Origin: Candidatus Competibacter sp.
GTDB taxonomy: Bacteria > Pseudomonadota > Gammaproteobacteria > Competibacterales > Competibacteraceae
Direction of reading: 5' to 3'
DNA length: 56,141 nucleotides
Assembly (NCBI GenBank): GCA_029624815.1
Contig: JARSSH010000055.1
Location: forward strand, 1-56,141
The translations under genes and the position numbers were made by a program. Positions 35,838 through 45,214 of the stretch are shown here, one piece after another; within the stretch, counting starts at the first letter, position 1, and each line of letters opens with the position of its first letter. Below the pieces are notes generated by a model, which worked only from the letters and a program-made list of their open reading frames with translations, was not told the DNA's origin and did not search any database.

Positions 35838-36596
35838 TCAAACCGGGTTGTCGATATCGACGAACGCGAATCGCAAGCCGAATTCTTGCGCCAGATGCGC
35901 GCCCAGCGCCTGTACCCCATAACGTTCGGTGGCGTGGTGACCGGCGGCAAAAAAATGCAGACCGTTCTCACGGGCGAAATGGACGGTCTGTTCCGACGCC
36001 TCGCCGGTCAGGAAGGCATCCGCGCCCGCCTCGACGGCGGTGGCGATGAAGGACTGCGCGCCGCCGGTGCACCAGGCCAGTCGACGGATCGGCGCGTCGT
36101 TGCCGGCGATGTGCAGGGGTTGCCGGCCGAGGCGGGTGCTTAGGTGGTTGGTGAATTCCGCGCCGCTGACTGGCGCGGCCGGTTCGCCCAGCATCACCAG
36201 GTCGGGCGTGCGGCCGTCGCCGCCGATGGTGCCGGTGACGGTCAGATCCAGCACCCGGGCAAGTTGGGCGTTGTTGCCGAGTTCAGGGTGGGCATCCAAT
36301 GGCAGATGATAGGCAAGCAGTCCGATCTCATGGCGGAGCAGGGTGGCGAGTCGTCGGTATTTCATGCCGGTCAGGCGTGGATCCTCGCCCTTCCAGAAAT
36401 AGCCGTGATGCACCAGCACGGCATCCGCCCCTTGTTCCACCGCCGCCTCCAGCAACGCTTGGCAGGCGGTGACACCGCCGACCAGCGTGCGAATCTCCGC
36501 CCGGCCTTCGACCTGCAAACCGTTCGGGCAGTAGTCGCTGAAGCGGTCGATGACCAGCAGGCGGTTGGTGTGGACGACCAGTTCGCGCAGCTGCAC
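35838..36596 (-). CDS. Nif3-like dinuclear metal centre protein (YbgI family)
   Basis: A 252-aa hexameric toroid protein. Metal-binding motifs are visible: VLVHHGYFWKG (HHG near residue 63), YHLPLDAHPELGNN and the C-terminal GHHATERYGVQALG. The biochemical role is debated (GTP cyclohydrolase 1 type 2 naming is historical). GTG start at 36596, 4 bp after hisC, so it is almost certainly co-transcribed with hisC. Confidence 0.92.
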   Translation of the reverse strand: MQLRELVVHTNRLLVIDRFSDYCPNGLQVEGRAEIRTLVGGVTACQALLEAAVEQGADAVLVHHGYFWKGEDPRLTGMKYRRLATLLRHEIGLLAYHLPLDAHPELGNNAQLARVLDLTVTGTIGGDGRTPDLVMLGEPAAPVSGAEFTNHLSTRLGRQPLHIAGNDAPIRRLAWCTGGAQSFIATAVEAGADAFLTGEASEQTVHFARENGLHFFAAGHHATERYGVQALGAHLAQEFGLRFAFVDIDNPV

Positions 36597-36600
36597 CGGT

Positions 36601-37704
36601 TCAGCCCTCCGCCAGGATTGCGGCGAGCGCGGCCAGCAGCACGGCGTTCTGGTCCGGGTGGCCGACCGTGATGCGCAAAAACTGCTCGATGCGCGGCAGG
36701 CGGAAATGGCGCACGATCACGTGACGTTTGCGCAAGGCGGCGGCCAGCGTGGCGGCATCGCGCGCCGGGTGGCGGGCAAACAGGAAATTCGCCGCCGAAG
36801 GCAGAACGTCGAAGCCGAGCCGGCCCAGCGCCGCGACCAGCGCGGTGCGGCTAGCGATCACCGCCCGCCGGGTGCGCTCGAAGTGCTCGCGGTCTTCGAA
36901 CGCGGCCACTGCCCCGGCGATGGCCAGCCGGTCCAGCGGGTAGGAATTGAAGCTGTTCTTAACCCGCTCCAGCGCTTCGATCAATCCCGCATGGCCGATC
37001 GCTAGCCCCACCCGCAGCCCGGCCAACGAGCGCGACTTGGACAAGGTTTGCACCACCAGTAGGTTCGGATGGCGATCCACCAGGGCGATGGCGGTGTCGC
37101 CGCCGAAGTCGATATACGCCTCGTCCACCACCACCACCGAGTCGCGGTTGCGCTCCAGCAGCCAGGCAATGTCGGCCAGCGGCAGCAGGCGGCCGGTGGG
37201 CGCGTTCGGATTGGCGAAGACGATGCCGCCGTTCGGCCGCGCGTAATCGGCGACCCGCAGCGTGAAATCGTCGGCCAGCGGCACGGTGGCAAAGTCGATG
37301 CCGTACAGCCCGCAGTAGACCGGGTAGAAGCTGTAGGTGATATCCGGGAACAACAGCGGTTTCGGATGGTGGAGCAGGGCCTGAAAGACCAGGGCCAGCA
37401 CTTCGTCCGAGCCGTTGCCGACGAACACCTGCTCCGGCGCGACGGCGTAGTAATCGGCGATGGCCTGTTTCAATCGTTCGGCGTTCGGGTCCGGGTACAG
37501 GCGCAGAGTGTCGGACAGTTCGGCGCGGATCGCGTCCAGCACCCTGGGCGACGGGCCGTAGGGGTTCTCGTTGGTGTTGAGCTTGACCAAGCGACTCAGC
37601 TTCGGCTGCTCGCCCGGCACATAGGGCGTGAGCCGATGCGCCACGGGACTCCAGTAGGCATTGGGCGGGCGGACGGACGCGGGGTTGGCGGTCTCGACGG
37701 TCAT
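36601..37704 (-). CDS. hisC: Histidinol-phosphate aminotransferase
   Basis: A 367-aa class II PLP aminotransferase. Substrate and cofactor motifs are [47 protein letters not shown] and the PLP-lysine segment [14 protein letters not shown]. The family makes histidinol phosphate from imidazole-acetol phosphate; some act on aromatic amino acids. Other his genes are not in the window. It lies between an EEP phosphatase and the Nif3-like gene on the same strand. Confidence 0.93.
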   Translation of the reverse strand: MTVETANPASVRPPNAYWSPVAHRLTPYVPGEQPKLSRLVKLNTNENPYGPSPRVLDAIRAELSDTLRLYPDPNAERLKQAIADYYAVAPEQVFVGNGSDEVLALVFQALLHHPKPLLFPDITYSFYPVYCGLYGIDFATVPLADDFTLRVADYARPNGGIVFANPNAPTGRLLPLADIAWLLERNRDSVVVVDEAYIDFGGDTAIALVDRHPNLLVVQTLSKSRSLAGLRVGLAIGHAGLIEALERVKNSFNSYPLDRLAIAGAVAAFEDREHFERTRRAVIASRTALVAALGRLGFDVLPSAANFLFARHPARDAATLAAALRKRHVIVRHFRLPRIEQFLRITVGHPDQNAVLLAALAAILAEG

Positions 37705-37777
37705 GACGGATTGGCTTCGATGGGTAGGGTCAGAGACATGGACGGTTGGTCGGTGTCCGGTTCGCGCGCGGGTGCGC

Positions 37778-38734
37778 TCAGGCGGGTTCCAGGTCTGCCC
37801 ACGCGGGCAGGATCGCCAGCACCGGATCGTGATCGCTGGCCGGCTCCGGTTTGCCGGGGGCGGCGTCGCTGTTGACGTGGGGGATATGCGCCGTCGCCCC
37901 GAGCCGCAGCGCCGGGCTGATCAGGATATGATCCAGCGCCTGCGGCCGGCCGCCGTGCCGGCGGGTATAGCCTCGCCCGCGCGGCAAATCCTCCAGCAGA
38001 TTATGGAACAGATCGCCTTTAAGGAGTTTCAGGGTCTTGGAACCCGGCACGTCGTTCAAATCGCCCAGCACCACGATGGCCGCTCGCGGGTCGCAAGCCA
38101 GCAGGTCGGCGGCGAAACAATGGACGATTTCGGCCTGGGCGTGACGCTGTTTCTTGGCATAATCTTCCTCGCGGCGGGTCAGCGAGCGCATGGATTTGAA
38201 ATGACAGACGATCACGAACAACCGTTGTCCGCGCAGCTCGAACTCCGCCGCCAGGGTTTTGCGGCTGGGCATCCAATGATGACGGCAATCGCCGGCAAAG
38301 GCCGGATGCAGAGGAGCGATGCGGCCAGGGTTGAGCGTCAGGCTGGGGCGTCCGGCGTTGAGGCGGATACCGGTGCTGTCCTCCGGGCCGGCGTGGCCCT
38401 GGTCGGGAAAATTGACTCGCAGCGGGTTGAAGAGCAGCCCGACCCGAATATTGGCGCCGGCCATGCCGCCATCCCGATGAGCCCGTGGCGGAACCTCCCG
38501 AAACTCGTAGTGGGGACCACCGGCGCTGGCAACGGCGGCGCTCAGCGCCCGATAGGCCAGATTGGCCGGAACCCATCCATCCGGTGACGGCGGGGTTTCC
38601 GCCACGATCTCCTGCACCGCCAGAATGTCCGGTCCGCTCAGATCGCGGGCGACGATCGCGCCCAGTTGCGCCAGTCGGGCCGGCGGCGCGTCGGCGCCCA
38701 GATTGCACAGGTTGAACGTGGCGATGGACAGCAT
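37778..38734 (-). CDS. Endonuclease/exonuclease/phosphatase (EEP) family protein
   Basis: A 318-aa EEP-fold hydrolase. Family motifs: IATFNLCNL at the start, ILAVQEI with the metal Glu, [21 protein letters not shown] and the terminal ASDHDPVLA with the catalytic Asp-His. No signal peptide or DNA-specific domain is seen, so substrate (phosphodiester, sugar phosphate, nucleic acid) is open. ATG at 38734 follows CAGGGAATC. It precedes hisC by 73 bp. Confidence 0.88.
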   Translation of the reverse strand: MLSIATFNLCNLGADAPPARLAQLGAIVARDLSGPDILAVQEIVAETPPSPDGWVPANLAYRALSAAVASAGGPHYEFREVPPRAHRDGGMAGANIRVGLLFNPLRVNFPDQGHAGPEDSTGIRLNAGRPSLTLNPGRIAPLHPAFAGDCRHHWMPSRKTLAAEFELRGQRLFVIVCHFKSMRSLTRREEDYAKKQRHAQAEIVHCFAADLLACDPRAAIVVLGDLNDVPGSKTLKLLKGDLFHNLLEDLPRGRGYTRRHGGRPQALDHILISPALRLGATAHIPHVNSDAAPGKPEPASDHDPVLAILPAWADLEPA

Positions 38735-38816
38735 GACGATTCCCTGATTTTAGCGTGTCTGTTTCCGGAAAGATTAGCGTGAAATTCGGAGCGACATGGG
38801 TCACGGTGGCCGGATT

Positions 38817-40211
38817 TTACTCGCGGCTCCCTCGGCCGTTGGCTTGGTGAAAACGCAATTGCGCCCGCACCAGTGCGCCGCCGAGCGAGCCGCGACCGAT
38901 GTCAAGCTGGCCGTAATAGACCTCTTCGACCAGAACCCGCACCACCGCCAGACCGATGCCATGTCCGGCCACGCTCGGGTCGGCGCGTCGGCCGCGGTCG
39001 AGCAGCAGCGGCGCCTGGTCGGGTGGAATGCCAGGTCCATCGTCCTCGACCTCCACCACCAGTTCGGCGCGCTCGCCGCGATCGACGGGGTAAGCGCGCA
39101 CCACCACCCGCTGTCGGCACCATTTGCAGGCGTTGTCGGCCAGGTTGCCGAGGATTTCCATCAGGTCGCCCTCGTCGCCATAGAATACCGTGGTTCTTTC
39201 GACTTCGCTGCTCAGCCGCGGGGCACGGTCGGCGTAGACCTTGGCCAGCGAGCCCAGGATCTTGCGGGCGACCGGCGCGACCGGCAACGGCGTGCTCAGG
39301 GCGATGCGCCCGGAGGCGGCGGCCCGCTGCAACTGGTAGTCCACCGTGCGGTTCATCCGCTCCAACTGCTCTTGCAGGGTGTCCCGCAGCTCGGCGTGGT
39401 CGGCCCCGTTGTCCAGGGCGCCGCGCATGACCGCCAGCGGTGTCTTCAAACTGTGGGCCAGATCGCCCAGGGCGTTGCGATAGCGCTCTAGGTGGGCATG
39501 GCCCTGGCGCAGCAGGGTGTTCAAATTGGCGGTCAGCGGTTGCAGTTCCTCGGGATAGTCGCCGCCGAGTTCGGCGCGCCGACCGGCTTCGATTTCGGTC
39601 ACTTCGGCGGCGACCCGCCGCAGCGGTTTCAGGCTCCAGCGCAGGATCAAGCCCTGCGCCGCCAGCAACACGCCGGTGGCCGCCAGCAGCCAGCCCCACA
39701 GACCGCGGCGGAAGCTCCAGAGCTGGTCGAGGAAATTCCACTGAGTCTCGGCCACCCGGAAGGTATAAAGCCGGTACTGGTTGACGGCGATCTCCCAACT
39801 CACGGTGAAGGCCAGCACGAACAGCGGGGTTGCGGTCTCATCGGAAGAGTCCAGCGGCGCGAACTGGGTGTCGCCGGGCGTGCGCACCGCCGGAAAGAAG
39901 GGCAGCGCCATGCCCAGCAGTGACGGCGAGCGCCAGACCAGATTGCCCTGACTGTCCATGACGTCGGCGTACAGGCCGGAATCCGGGGTGGAGAAGCGCG
40001 CCTCCGGCAAGGCCTGCGGCAAGGTCAGGCGGTTGAAGGCGTCCAGATTGGCCGCGCCCAGCAGCATGTAGACCTGGGCTTGCAGGCGGTCGCGGACGGC
40101 GGCCAGGGCGCTGTCGCGAAAGGCCCGGTCCAGCGTCAGGCCGGTCAAGCCGAGGAAGGCGGCCAGCACCACGCTGGCGGCGATGCGCAGGCGACCGCCG
40201 AGGGATTTCAT
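38817..40211 (-). CDS. PhoQ-like sensor histidine kinase
   Basis: A 464-aa inner-membrane kinase with one helix at residues 8-28, a periplasmic sensor region and a second helix near residue 175. HAMP and the H-box LGDLAHSLKTPLAVM (His near 252) follow. The ATPase has LGNLADNACKW, DDGPGIP and AGHGIGLAVVRVLVEE. The AHSLKTPLAV box is that of the PhoQ group. It starts 1 bp after the response regulator stop. Signal unknown; the PepSY protein may be part of sensing. Confidence 0.9.
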   Translation of the reverse strand: MKSLGGRLRIAASVVLAAFLGLTGLTLDRAFRDSALAAVRDRLQAQVYMLLGAANLDAFNRLTLPQALPEARFSTPDSGLYADVMDSQGNLVWRSPSLLGMALPFFPAVRTPGDTQFAPLDSSDETATPLFVLAFTVSWEIAVNQYRLYTFRVAETQWNFLDQLWSFRRGLWGWLLAATGVLLAAQGLILRWSLKPLRRVAAEVTEIEAGRRAELGGDYPEELQPLTANLNTLLRQGHAHLERYRNALGDLAHSLKTPLAVMRGALDNGADHAELRDTLQEQLERMNRTVDYQLQRAAASGRIALSTPLPVAPVARKILGSLAKVYADRAPRLSSEVERTTVFYGDEGDLMEILGNLADNACKWCRQRVVVRAYPVDRGERAELVVEVEDDGPGIPPDQAPLLLDRGRRADPSVAGHGIGLAVVRVLVEEVYYGQLDIGRGSLGGALVRAQLRFHQANGRGSRE

Positions 40212-40212
40212 G

Positions 40213-40896
40213 TCAGCCGGTGGACCGTTCCAGCCGGAGTCGGTAGCCGCGGCCCCGCAGCGTTTCGATCGGGTTGAGCGTCCGGTCGGGATCGAGCTTG
40301 CGGCGCAGCCGGCCGACCAGCACCTCCAGTACGTTGCTGTCGCGGTCCTCGTCTTCCTGGTAGAGGTGCTCGGTCAGTTCGGTCTTGGAAATCACGGCGC
40401 CGGCGTGCAGCATCAGGTATTCGAGCAGTTTGTACTCGTAGGCGGTGACCTCCACCGGCTGGCCGGCGAGGGTGACCAGTTGCGCGCCGGTGTCCAGGGC
40501 GACCGGCCCGCAGCTCAACACCGCCTGAGTCCAGCCGCCGGTGCGGCGAATCAGCGCCCGCAGCCGCGCCAACAGCTCTTCCATATGGAACGGCTTGACC
40601 AGATAATCGTCGGCGCCGGCTTCCAGTCCCTGGACCTTGTCCTGCCAGCGACCGCGGGCGGTGAGGATCAGGATGGGAAAGCGCCGCCCGGCGGCCCGCC
40701 AGCGACCGATCACTTCGATCCCCGACAGATCCGGCAGACCGAGATCCACCACCGCCGCGTCCAGCGGGTATTCCTGGCCAAGGTACAAACCGGTGCGGCC
40801 ATCGGCGGCGGTGTCCACGGCATAGCCCTGTGCGCGCAACTGGGCGGTCACGCGCTCCAGTAGCGGGGCTTCGTCTTCGATGATCAAAATACGCAT
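40213..40896 (-). CDS. OmpR/PhoP-family response regulator
   Basis: A 227-aa regulator. Receiver domain with Asp51 (VVDLGLPDLSG), Thr in ILTARG and Lys in YLVKPFHMEELLARL. The C-terminal winged helix reads TAYEYKLLEYLM, then SNVLEVLVGRLRRKL and ETLRGRGYRL. It follows the PepSY gene by 26 bp and precedes its kinase by 1 bp. Tandem half-sites upstream of the PepSY gene are a plausible autoregulatory target. Confidence 0.93.
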   Translation of the reverse strand: MRILIIEDEAPLLERVTAQLRAQGYAVDTAADGRTGLYLGQEYPLDAAVVDLGLPDLSGIEVIGRWRAAGRRFPILILTARGRWQDKVQGLEAGADDYLVKPFHMEELLARLRALIRRTGGWTQAVLSCGPVALDTGAQLVTLAGQPVEVTAYEYKLLEYLMLHAGAVISKTELTEHLYQEDEDRDSNVLEVLVGRLRRKLDPDRTLNPIETLRGRGYRLRLERSTG

Positions 40897-40922
40897 GGGG
40901 TCGTCCGCTTGAAAGAGAAAAT

Positions 40923-41231
40923 TCAGTCGCGTACCGCGCCGCTATCGGCGTCGTAATGCAGGCTGCGCACGCGGCCGTCCGGTTGCAGGATGCGAACCCG
41001 ATACCCCGGCTGGCCGTCGCGTTCGGAGCCCTGCACCCCCAGCACCCGCCCGCCGGTGGCGCGGCGCGCGGCATTGGCGGCGCGGTCGGGATCGGCGAAC
41101 TGACGGGGCGGCGGACCGCGCTCGTCCCCCCGCTGTCGGTAACCGGACTGCGCCTGCGCGCCACTGGCGATCAACGCGCCGGCTAGCACGAGGAGGGGCA
41201 GGCGCCACAGTGGCTGGAGAGGGTCGGACAT
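40923..41231 (-). CDS. Small secreted PepSY-like protein
   Basis: A 102-aa exported protein: signal peptide PLLVLAGALIASGAQA, Arg/Pro-rich linker, then a PepSY-type module (AANAARRATGGRVLGVQ, then GYRVRILQPDGRVRSLHYDADSG). PepSY proteins are often encoded just before PhoPQ-type pairs and may modulate proteases or the sensor. ATG at 41231 follows AGGGAAG. It heads the three-gene operon. Confidence 0.82.
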   Translation of the reverse strand: MSDPLQPLWRLPLLVLAGALIASGAQAQSGYRQRGDERGPPPRQFADPDRAANAARRATGGRVLGVQGSERDGQPGYRVRILQPDGRVRSLHYDADSGAVRD

Positions 41232-41263
41232 GAGTAGACAACTTCCCTATAAGTTTTAAATTA

Positions 41264-41304
41264 GCTTACAGCTTAACTGCTTAAGAATGAATCAGGACTG
41301 AATC
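41264..41304. promoter_or_regulatory. Candidate OmpR-type operator (tandem direct repeats)
   Basis: TGAATC at 41288-41293 recurs at 41299-41304, an 11-bp period as expected for head-to-tail binding of OmpR/PhoB regulators. Next to it GCTTA occurs three times (41264, 41271, 41279) at 7-8 bp spacing. It lies between the PepSY operon and the divergent secreted-protein gene. Confidence 0.5.
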
Positions 41305-41454
41305 GCGACCGATTTCGTCCGGGGTGGCGGGAGTGAAAAAATGGGCAAGGTGTTCAGTAGGGATTCAGCCGCCTCCTCTTAGGCTGGATCGCATGACGAG
41401 AAAGGCGGGATTTGGAAACCGCGGTTCGATAACAACCCATCGGGAGCAGGTTCG

Positions 41455-42291
41455 ATGAAGATGAAATGGCAAATAGGACTGATGGCGACATTAGCGCTGC
41501 TGGCGCCGGCGCTGGCTGGGGCGCAGCGCCTCGATACCGGCAACGTGGAGGTGGAGGTGGTCAACGATCGCGGCCGGCCGTATCCCCAGTATCCGCTCGA
41601 CGGGCGGGGATCGCGAGTATTCAAGGCGTATTTGGAGGCGACGCGCGGCCAGAACTATTCGATCCAGATCCGCAACCGCACCAACCAGCGGGTCGGCGTG
41701 GTGATCGCGGTGGACGGCCGCAACGTCATTTCCGGCGACCGCTCCAACCTGCGCCCGGACGAGCGGATGTACGTGCTTGGGCCCTACCAGCAGGAGACGT
41801 ATGAAGGCTGGCGGACCGGCAAGAATCGGGTCAACCGCTTTTATTTTACCGACGCCGGCGATTCCTACTCCGGCGCCTGGGGCGATTATTCGGCGATGGG
41901 GGTGATCGCGGTGGCGGCGTTCGGGGAGCGGGCGCCCTACAGGCCACCGCCGCAGCCGTGGGCTCAGGACGGGCCGGGTTACAGCGATCAGCGCGGGTTG
42001 CGGTCGGAGAAGTCCGCGCCGCTCGGCACCACGCCGGGCGGGCGGGCGGAGCCGGGCACCGGCTACGGCGAGAGCGAATGGTCGCCGTCGCGACGGGTGG
42101 AGTTCGAACCGTTGCCGCGGCCGTTCGCCCAATATTTCCTGAAGTACACTTGGCGCGATACGCTGTGCCGCCAGGGCGTGATCGACTGCGACGGCGGGCG
42201 GCGTCCTCCGCGCAACCGATTCTGGAAGGAGGACGACGATGACTACGCGCCGCCCCCGCCGCGCTACGACCGTGGCGAGGAATGGCGGTAA
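41455..42291 (+). CDS. Secreted protein of unknown function, divergent from PepSY operon
   Basis: A 278-aa protein with a clear signal peptide (GLMATLALLAPALAGA). A domain NVEVEVVNDRGRPYPQYPL, then YLEATRGQNYSIQIRNRTNQRVGVVIAVDGRN resembles beta-sandwich proteins. The C-terminal part is rich in Pro/Arg/Asp, ending in EDDDDYAPPPPRYDRGEEW. I do not know a function. Divergence from the PepSY-regulator-kinase operon across shared half-sites suggests it is a target of that system. A strong terminator follows. Confidence 0.75.
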   Translation: MKMKWQIGLMATLALLAPALAGAQRLDTGNVEVEVVNDRGRPYPQYPLDGRGSRVFKAYLEATRGQNYSIQIRNRTNQRVGVVIAVDGRNVISGDRSNLRPDERMYVLGPYQQETYEGWRTGKNRVNRFYFTDAGDSYSGAWGDYSAMGVIAVAAFGERAPYRPPPQPWAQDGPGYSDQRGLRSEKSAPLGTTPGGRAEPGTGYGESEWSPSRRVEFEPLPRPFAQYFLKYTWRDTLCRQGVIDCDGGRRPPRNRFWKEDDDDYAPPPPRYDRGEEWR

Positions 42292-42328
42292 CAACCGCGA
42301 CGGTAATCCGTTGCTGGCTGAACCCGCG

Positions 42329-42359
42329 CCCTCCTTGGCGACAAGGGGGGTGTTTTTTT
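42329..42359 (+). terminator. Intrinsic terminator
   Basis: CCCTCCTTG (42329-42337) and CAAGGGGGG (42342-42350) pair over 9 bp with a GCGA loop and one U-G. TG and a T7 run follow. It ends the secreted-protein gene. Confidence 0.9.
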
Positions 42360-42449
42360 GCGTGTGGATTGAACGTGGCGGCCGGGACGGCGACACTTGG
42401 GAACATCATGCGATGAATGATGCGGTTGGTTTACCGAAGGATTTTGCGG

Positions 42450-43673
42450 ATGGCGTTTCACTCGAACTGGCCCGACTACTGGCATCGTTTGCGCGATGCC
42501 TTGTTGCACCCCCGCGTCGATGATGAGGCGCTGGACGCGGCCTTGCGCGAGGCGCGGGCGCGGCAACCGTTGCCGGTGCTGTGGCTGATCGGCAAGGCGC
42601 AAGCTGGCAAAACCTCGATCGTCCGCGCCCTGACCGGCAGCGAGACCGCCGAAATCGGCAACGGTTTCCAGCCCTGCACCCGCACCGCCCGTTTCTACGA
42701 TTTTCCCGCCGAAGCGCCGGTGCTGCGCTTTCTCGATACCCGCGGGCTGGGCGAAGTCGCCTACGATCCGGCCGAGGACATTCGCTACTGCGAGTCGCAA
42801 GCTCATCTGCTGCTCGGAGCGATCAAAGCGACCGATATCCGTCAGGACGCGGTGTTCGAGGTGCTGCGCCAGGTCCGCAAGCGCCATCCCGAATGGCCGG
42901 TGCTCGTTGCCCAGACCGGCTTGCACGAAGCCTATCCGCCCGGTGGCGAACATATCCTGCCCTATCCCTATGATCGGCAACCGTGGCCGCCGCAGGCGCC
43001 CCACGATCTGACTCGCGCCCTGCGCACGCAGCGCGACCGATTGGGAGAGTTGCCCGGCGTGGCGCCGGTGCGCTGGGTTCCGGTCGATCTGACCCTGCCC
43101 GAGGATGGTTACGAACCGGCAAACTACGGCCTGGAGGCCTTGTGGAGCGCCATCGAGGCAGTTTCAGCCCTGGGTTTGCAAGCGATGCTGCGGGGCGATG
43201 CCGGTGTCCGCGATGTCTACGAACGCGCCGCCCACCCTCATATCGTCGGCCATGCGCTGGCGGCGGCCGGCGTCGGTGCGTTGCCGCTGGTGGATCTGGT
43301 CGGCGTGCCGGCGGTGCAGGCCAAGTTGTTGCACGGTCTGGCCGCGCTGTATGGACAGATTTGGGATCGGCGAGCGGTTTCCGAGTTTTTCGGCCTGCTG
43401 GGCGTGGGCATTGGCGCATCCTATGTCGCGCGGCTGTTGGGCCGGGAAGTAGTGAAATTGATTCCTGGATGGGGGCAAACGGTCGGGGCGATGTGGGGCG
43501 CGACCGCCAGCGGCGCGACCACCTACGCACTCGGCAAGGCGGCCGGTTATTACTTTGCCATCCGGCGGCAACACCGTTTGGTGGACGCCGAGATGCTGCG
43601 CCGGGTTTACGCCGAGGCGCTGGCCAGCGGTGCGAATCTTTTCAAGAAGTCGCCGGGGGAAGATCAGTCGTGA
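42450..43673 (+). CDS. Era/dynamin-like GTPase with DUF697-type membrane region
   Basis: A 407-aa GTPase. P-loop GKAQAGKTS at residues 48-56, G3 DTRGLG, and a C-terminal hydrophobic part (HALAAAGVGALPLVDLVGVPA, FGLLGVGIGASYVARLLG) like the DUF697/YcjF-type membrane region. ATG at 42450 follows GAAGGA. The G4 NKxD motif is not obvious; VAQTGLHE stands in its place. It overlaps the next GTPase gene (GTGA). Function unknown; such pairs are linked to envelope or stress functions. Confidence 0.82.
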   Translation: MAFHSNWPDYWHRLRDALLHPRVDDEALDAALREARARQPLPVLWLIGKAQAGKTSIVRALTGSETAEIGNGFQPCTRTARFYDFPAEAPVLRFLDTRGLGEVAYDPAEDIRYCESQAHLLLGAIKATDIRQDAVFEVLRQVRKRHPEWPVLVAQTGLHEAYPPGGEHILPYPYDRQPWPPQAPHDLTRALRTQRDRLGELPGVAPVRWVPVDLTLPEDGYEPANYGLEALWSAIEAVSALGLQAMLRGDAGVRDVYERAAHPHIVGHALAAAGVGALPLVDLVGVPAVQAKLLHGLAALYGQIWDRRAVSEFFGLLGVGIGASYVARLLGREVVKLIPGWGQTVGAMWGATASGATTYALGKAAGYYFAIRRQHRLVDAEMLRRVYAEALASGANLFKKSPGEDQS

Positions 43674-45214
43674 AAACCCTGTTCAACCGGTTTGATCGCC
43701 TGCGCGTGCTGGCGCTGTTGCTGTGGGCGCTGCCGGTCGTCGCGCTGGTTCCGCTGGGGTTGTTTTGGTTGTGGCGGGCAGAGGCTTTGCCGTGGTGGCT
43801 GCTGGCCATGGTGTTGTGCAGTGCCGCCGGTTACGGTTTACAAGTCTGGCTGTTGCGTCGGGATCGTCGCCTGCTGGCCGGCGCCGCGACGGCCCCCGAT
43901 CCGCGCTGGCCGCCCAAAGCGGACGGGGCCTGGGCGGTGGTGGAACAATTGGCGGAAACCGTGAAACCGGAAGACTGGCCGTTGAACGATGGCGGCCGGC
44001 TGTGGAGCTTGGGCCAGACTACGTTGGATGCCGTCGCCCGCTACTACCACCCGGAGGAAGAACGGCCGTTGCTGGAACTGACCGTTCCACATACCTTGTC
44101 GATCGTTGAGCGGGCCAGCCGCGACCTCCGCGCCACCGTCACCGATCGCATTCCACTCAGCCACCAGTTGAAGATCGGCGATCTGCTCCACGCCTGGCGC
44201 TGGAAGGATACCGCCGAGCGGTTGATGAACCTCTATCGCGCCGGTCGGCTGGTCGTCAATCCACTGGATGCCCTGTTGAGCGAGGCTGGGGGTCGCTTGC
44301 GTGGTCAGGCGTATGGTCAGGCATGGACGGAGATTCGGCGCTGGTTGTTGCGGGAATATGTCCGCAAGGTTGGCTATTACGCGGTTGCGTTGTACAGCGG
44401 GCGGCTGACCCTGACCGAGGGCGACCCGGACGCCAAGCCGACGCCCGTCTCCCGCGCCGATTTGGCCAGGGTCGCCGAAGAGACCATCGGAACGGGCGAG
44501 CCCTTGCGCATCGTGGTGCTGGGTCGGACCAACGCCGGCAAGTCCAGCCTGATCAATGCGCTCTTCGGCCGCTTGACCGCCGCCACCGATGCGCTGCCGG
44601 ACACGACGATGGGATTGCGGCCCTATCGATTGGAGCGTGAAGGACTGACCGCCGCGCTGATTTTCGACACGCCGGGATGCGATACCGAATGGCTGGGTGA
44701 AAAAGCCTTGCGGAAAGCGGCGATGGAGTCCGATCTCATTCTATGGGTGTGCGCCGCCCATCGTCCCGACCGCCACTTGGACCGGTTGCGCCTGGATGCT
44801 GTGCGCGCCGGATTCGCCGAACGCCCGGATCGCCGCCCGCCGCCCGTGCTGGTCGCGGTCAGCCATATCGACCAGTTGCGCCCGCCGCGCGAATGGCAAC
44901 CGCCCTACGATCTGCTGAATCCCCAGGGAAGCAAGGCGACGAATATCCGCGCGGCGGTGGAGGCGGTAGCGGGGGATTTGGCGGTTCCGGTGGAGACCGT
45001 CATTCCCGTCTGCCTGGCGGAAGATCGGACGTACAACGTGGACGACGCCTTATGGGCGGCGATGCTCGACCAGCGGGATGGAGCGATCAAGGCGCGGTTT
45101 CTGCGCTGTCTGGACCGGCGGATACGGGAAGAAAACTGGACGCTGCTGCGTCGGCAGTTGGCGAACGCCGGACGGTTGTTGCTGAAGTGGCCGGGACGAG
45201 CGGCGAATGAGTGA
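43670..45214 (+). CDS. Membrane-anchored GTPase (YfjP/Era-like)
   Basis: A 514-aa protein with two N-terminal helices (about residues 12-60) and a GTPase domain in the second half. The P-loop is VVLGRTNAGKSSLIN (about 281-295); DALPDTTMGLRPY is the switch region, DTPG is G3, and VSHIDQLRPP is a variant of G4 (NKxD as SHID). The GTG start overlaps the stop of the preceding gene, so the two are coupled. Its own stop overlaps the start of the lasso-B2-like gene by 8 nt. Confidence 0.82.
   Translation: MKTLFNRFDRLRVLALLLWALPVVALVPLGLFWLWRAEALPWWLLAMVLCSAAGYGLQVWLLRRDRRLLAGAATAPDPRWPPKADGAWAVVEQLAETVKPEDWPLNDGGRLWSLGQTTLDAVARYYHPEEERPLLELTVPHTLSIVERASRDLRATVTDRIPLSHQLKIGDLLHAWRWKDTAERLMNLYRAGRLVVNPLDALLSEAGGRLRGQAYGQAWTEIRRWLLREYVRKVGYYAVALYSGRLTLTEGDPDAKPTPVSRADLARVAEETIGTGEPLRIVVLGRTNAGKSSLINALFGRLTAATDALPDTTMGLRPYRLEREGLTAALIFDTPGCDTEWLGEKALRKAAMESDLILWVCAAHRPDRHLDRLRLDAVRAGFAERPDRRPPPVLVAVSHIDQLRPPREWQPPYDLLNPQGSKATNIRAAVEAVAGDLAVPVETVIPVCLAEDRTYNVDDALWAAMLDQRDGAIKARFLRCLDRRIREENWTLLRRQLANAGRLLLKWPGRAANE

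Noticed and set aside
42983-43669. Extension of the second GTPase upstream to 42983 (743 aa)
   Set aside because: The added part is a shifted frame of the first GTPase with Arg/Gly-rich composition. The GTG at 43670 overlaps the preceding stop, as expected for coupled genes.
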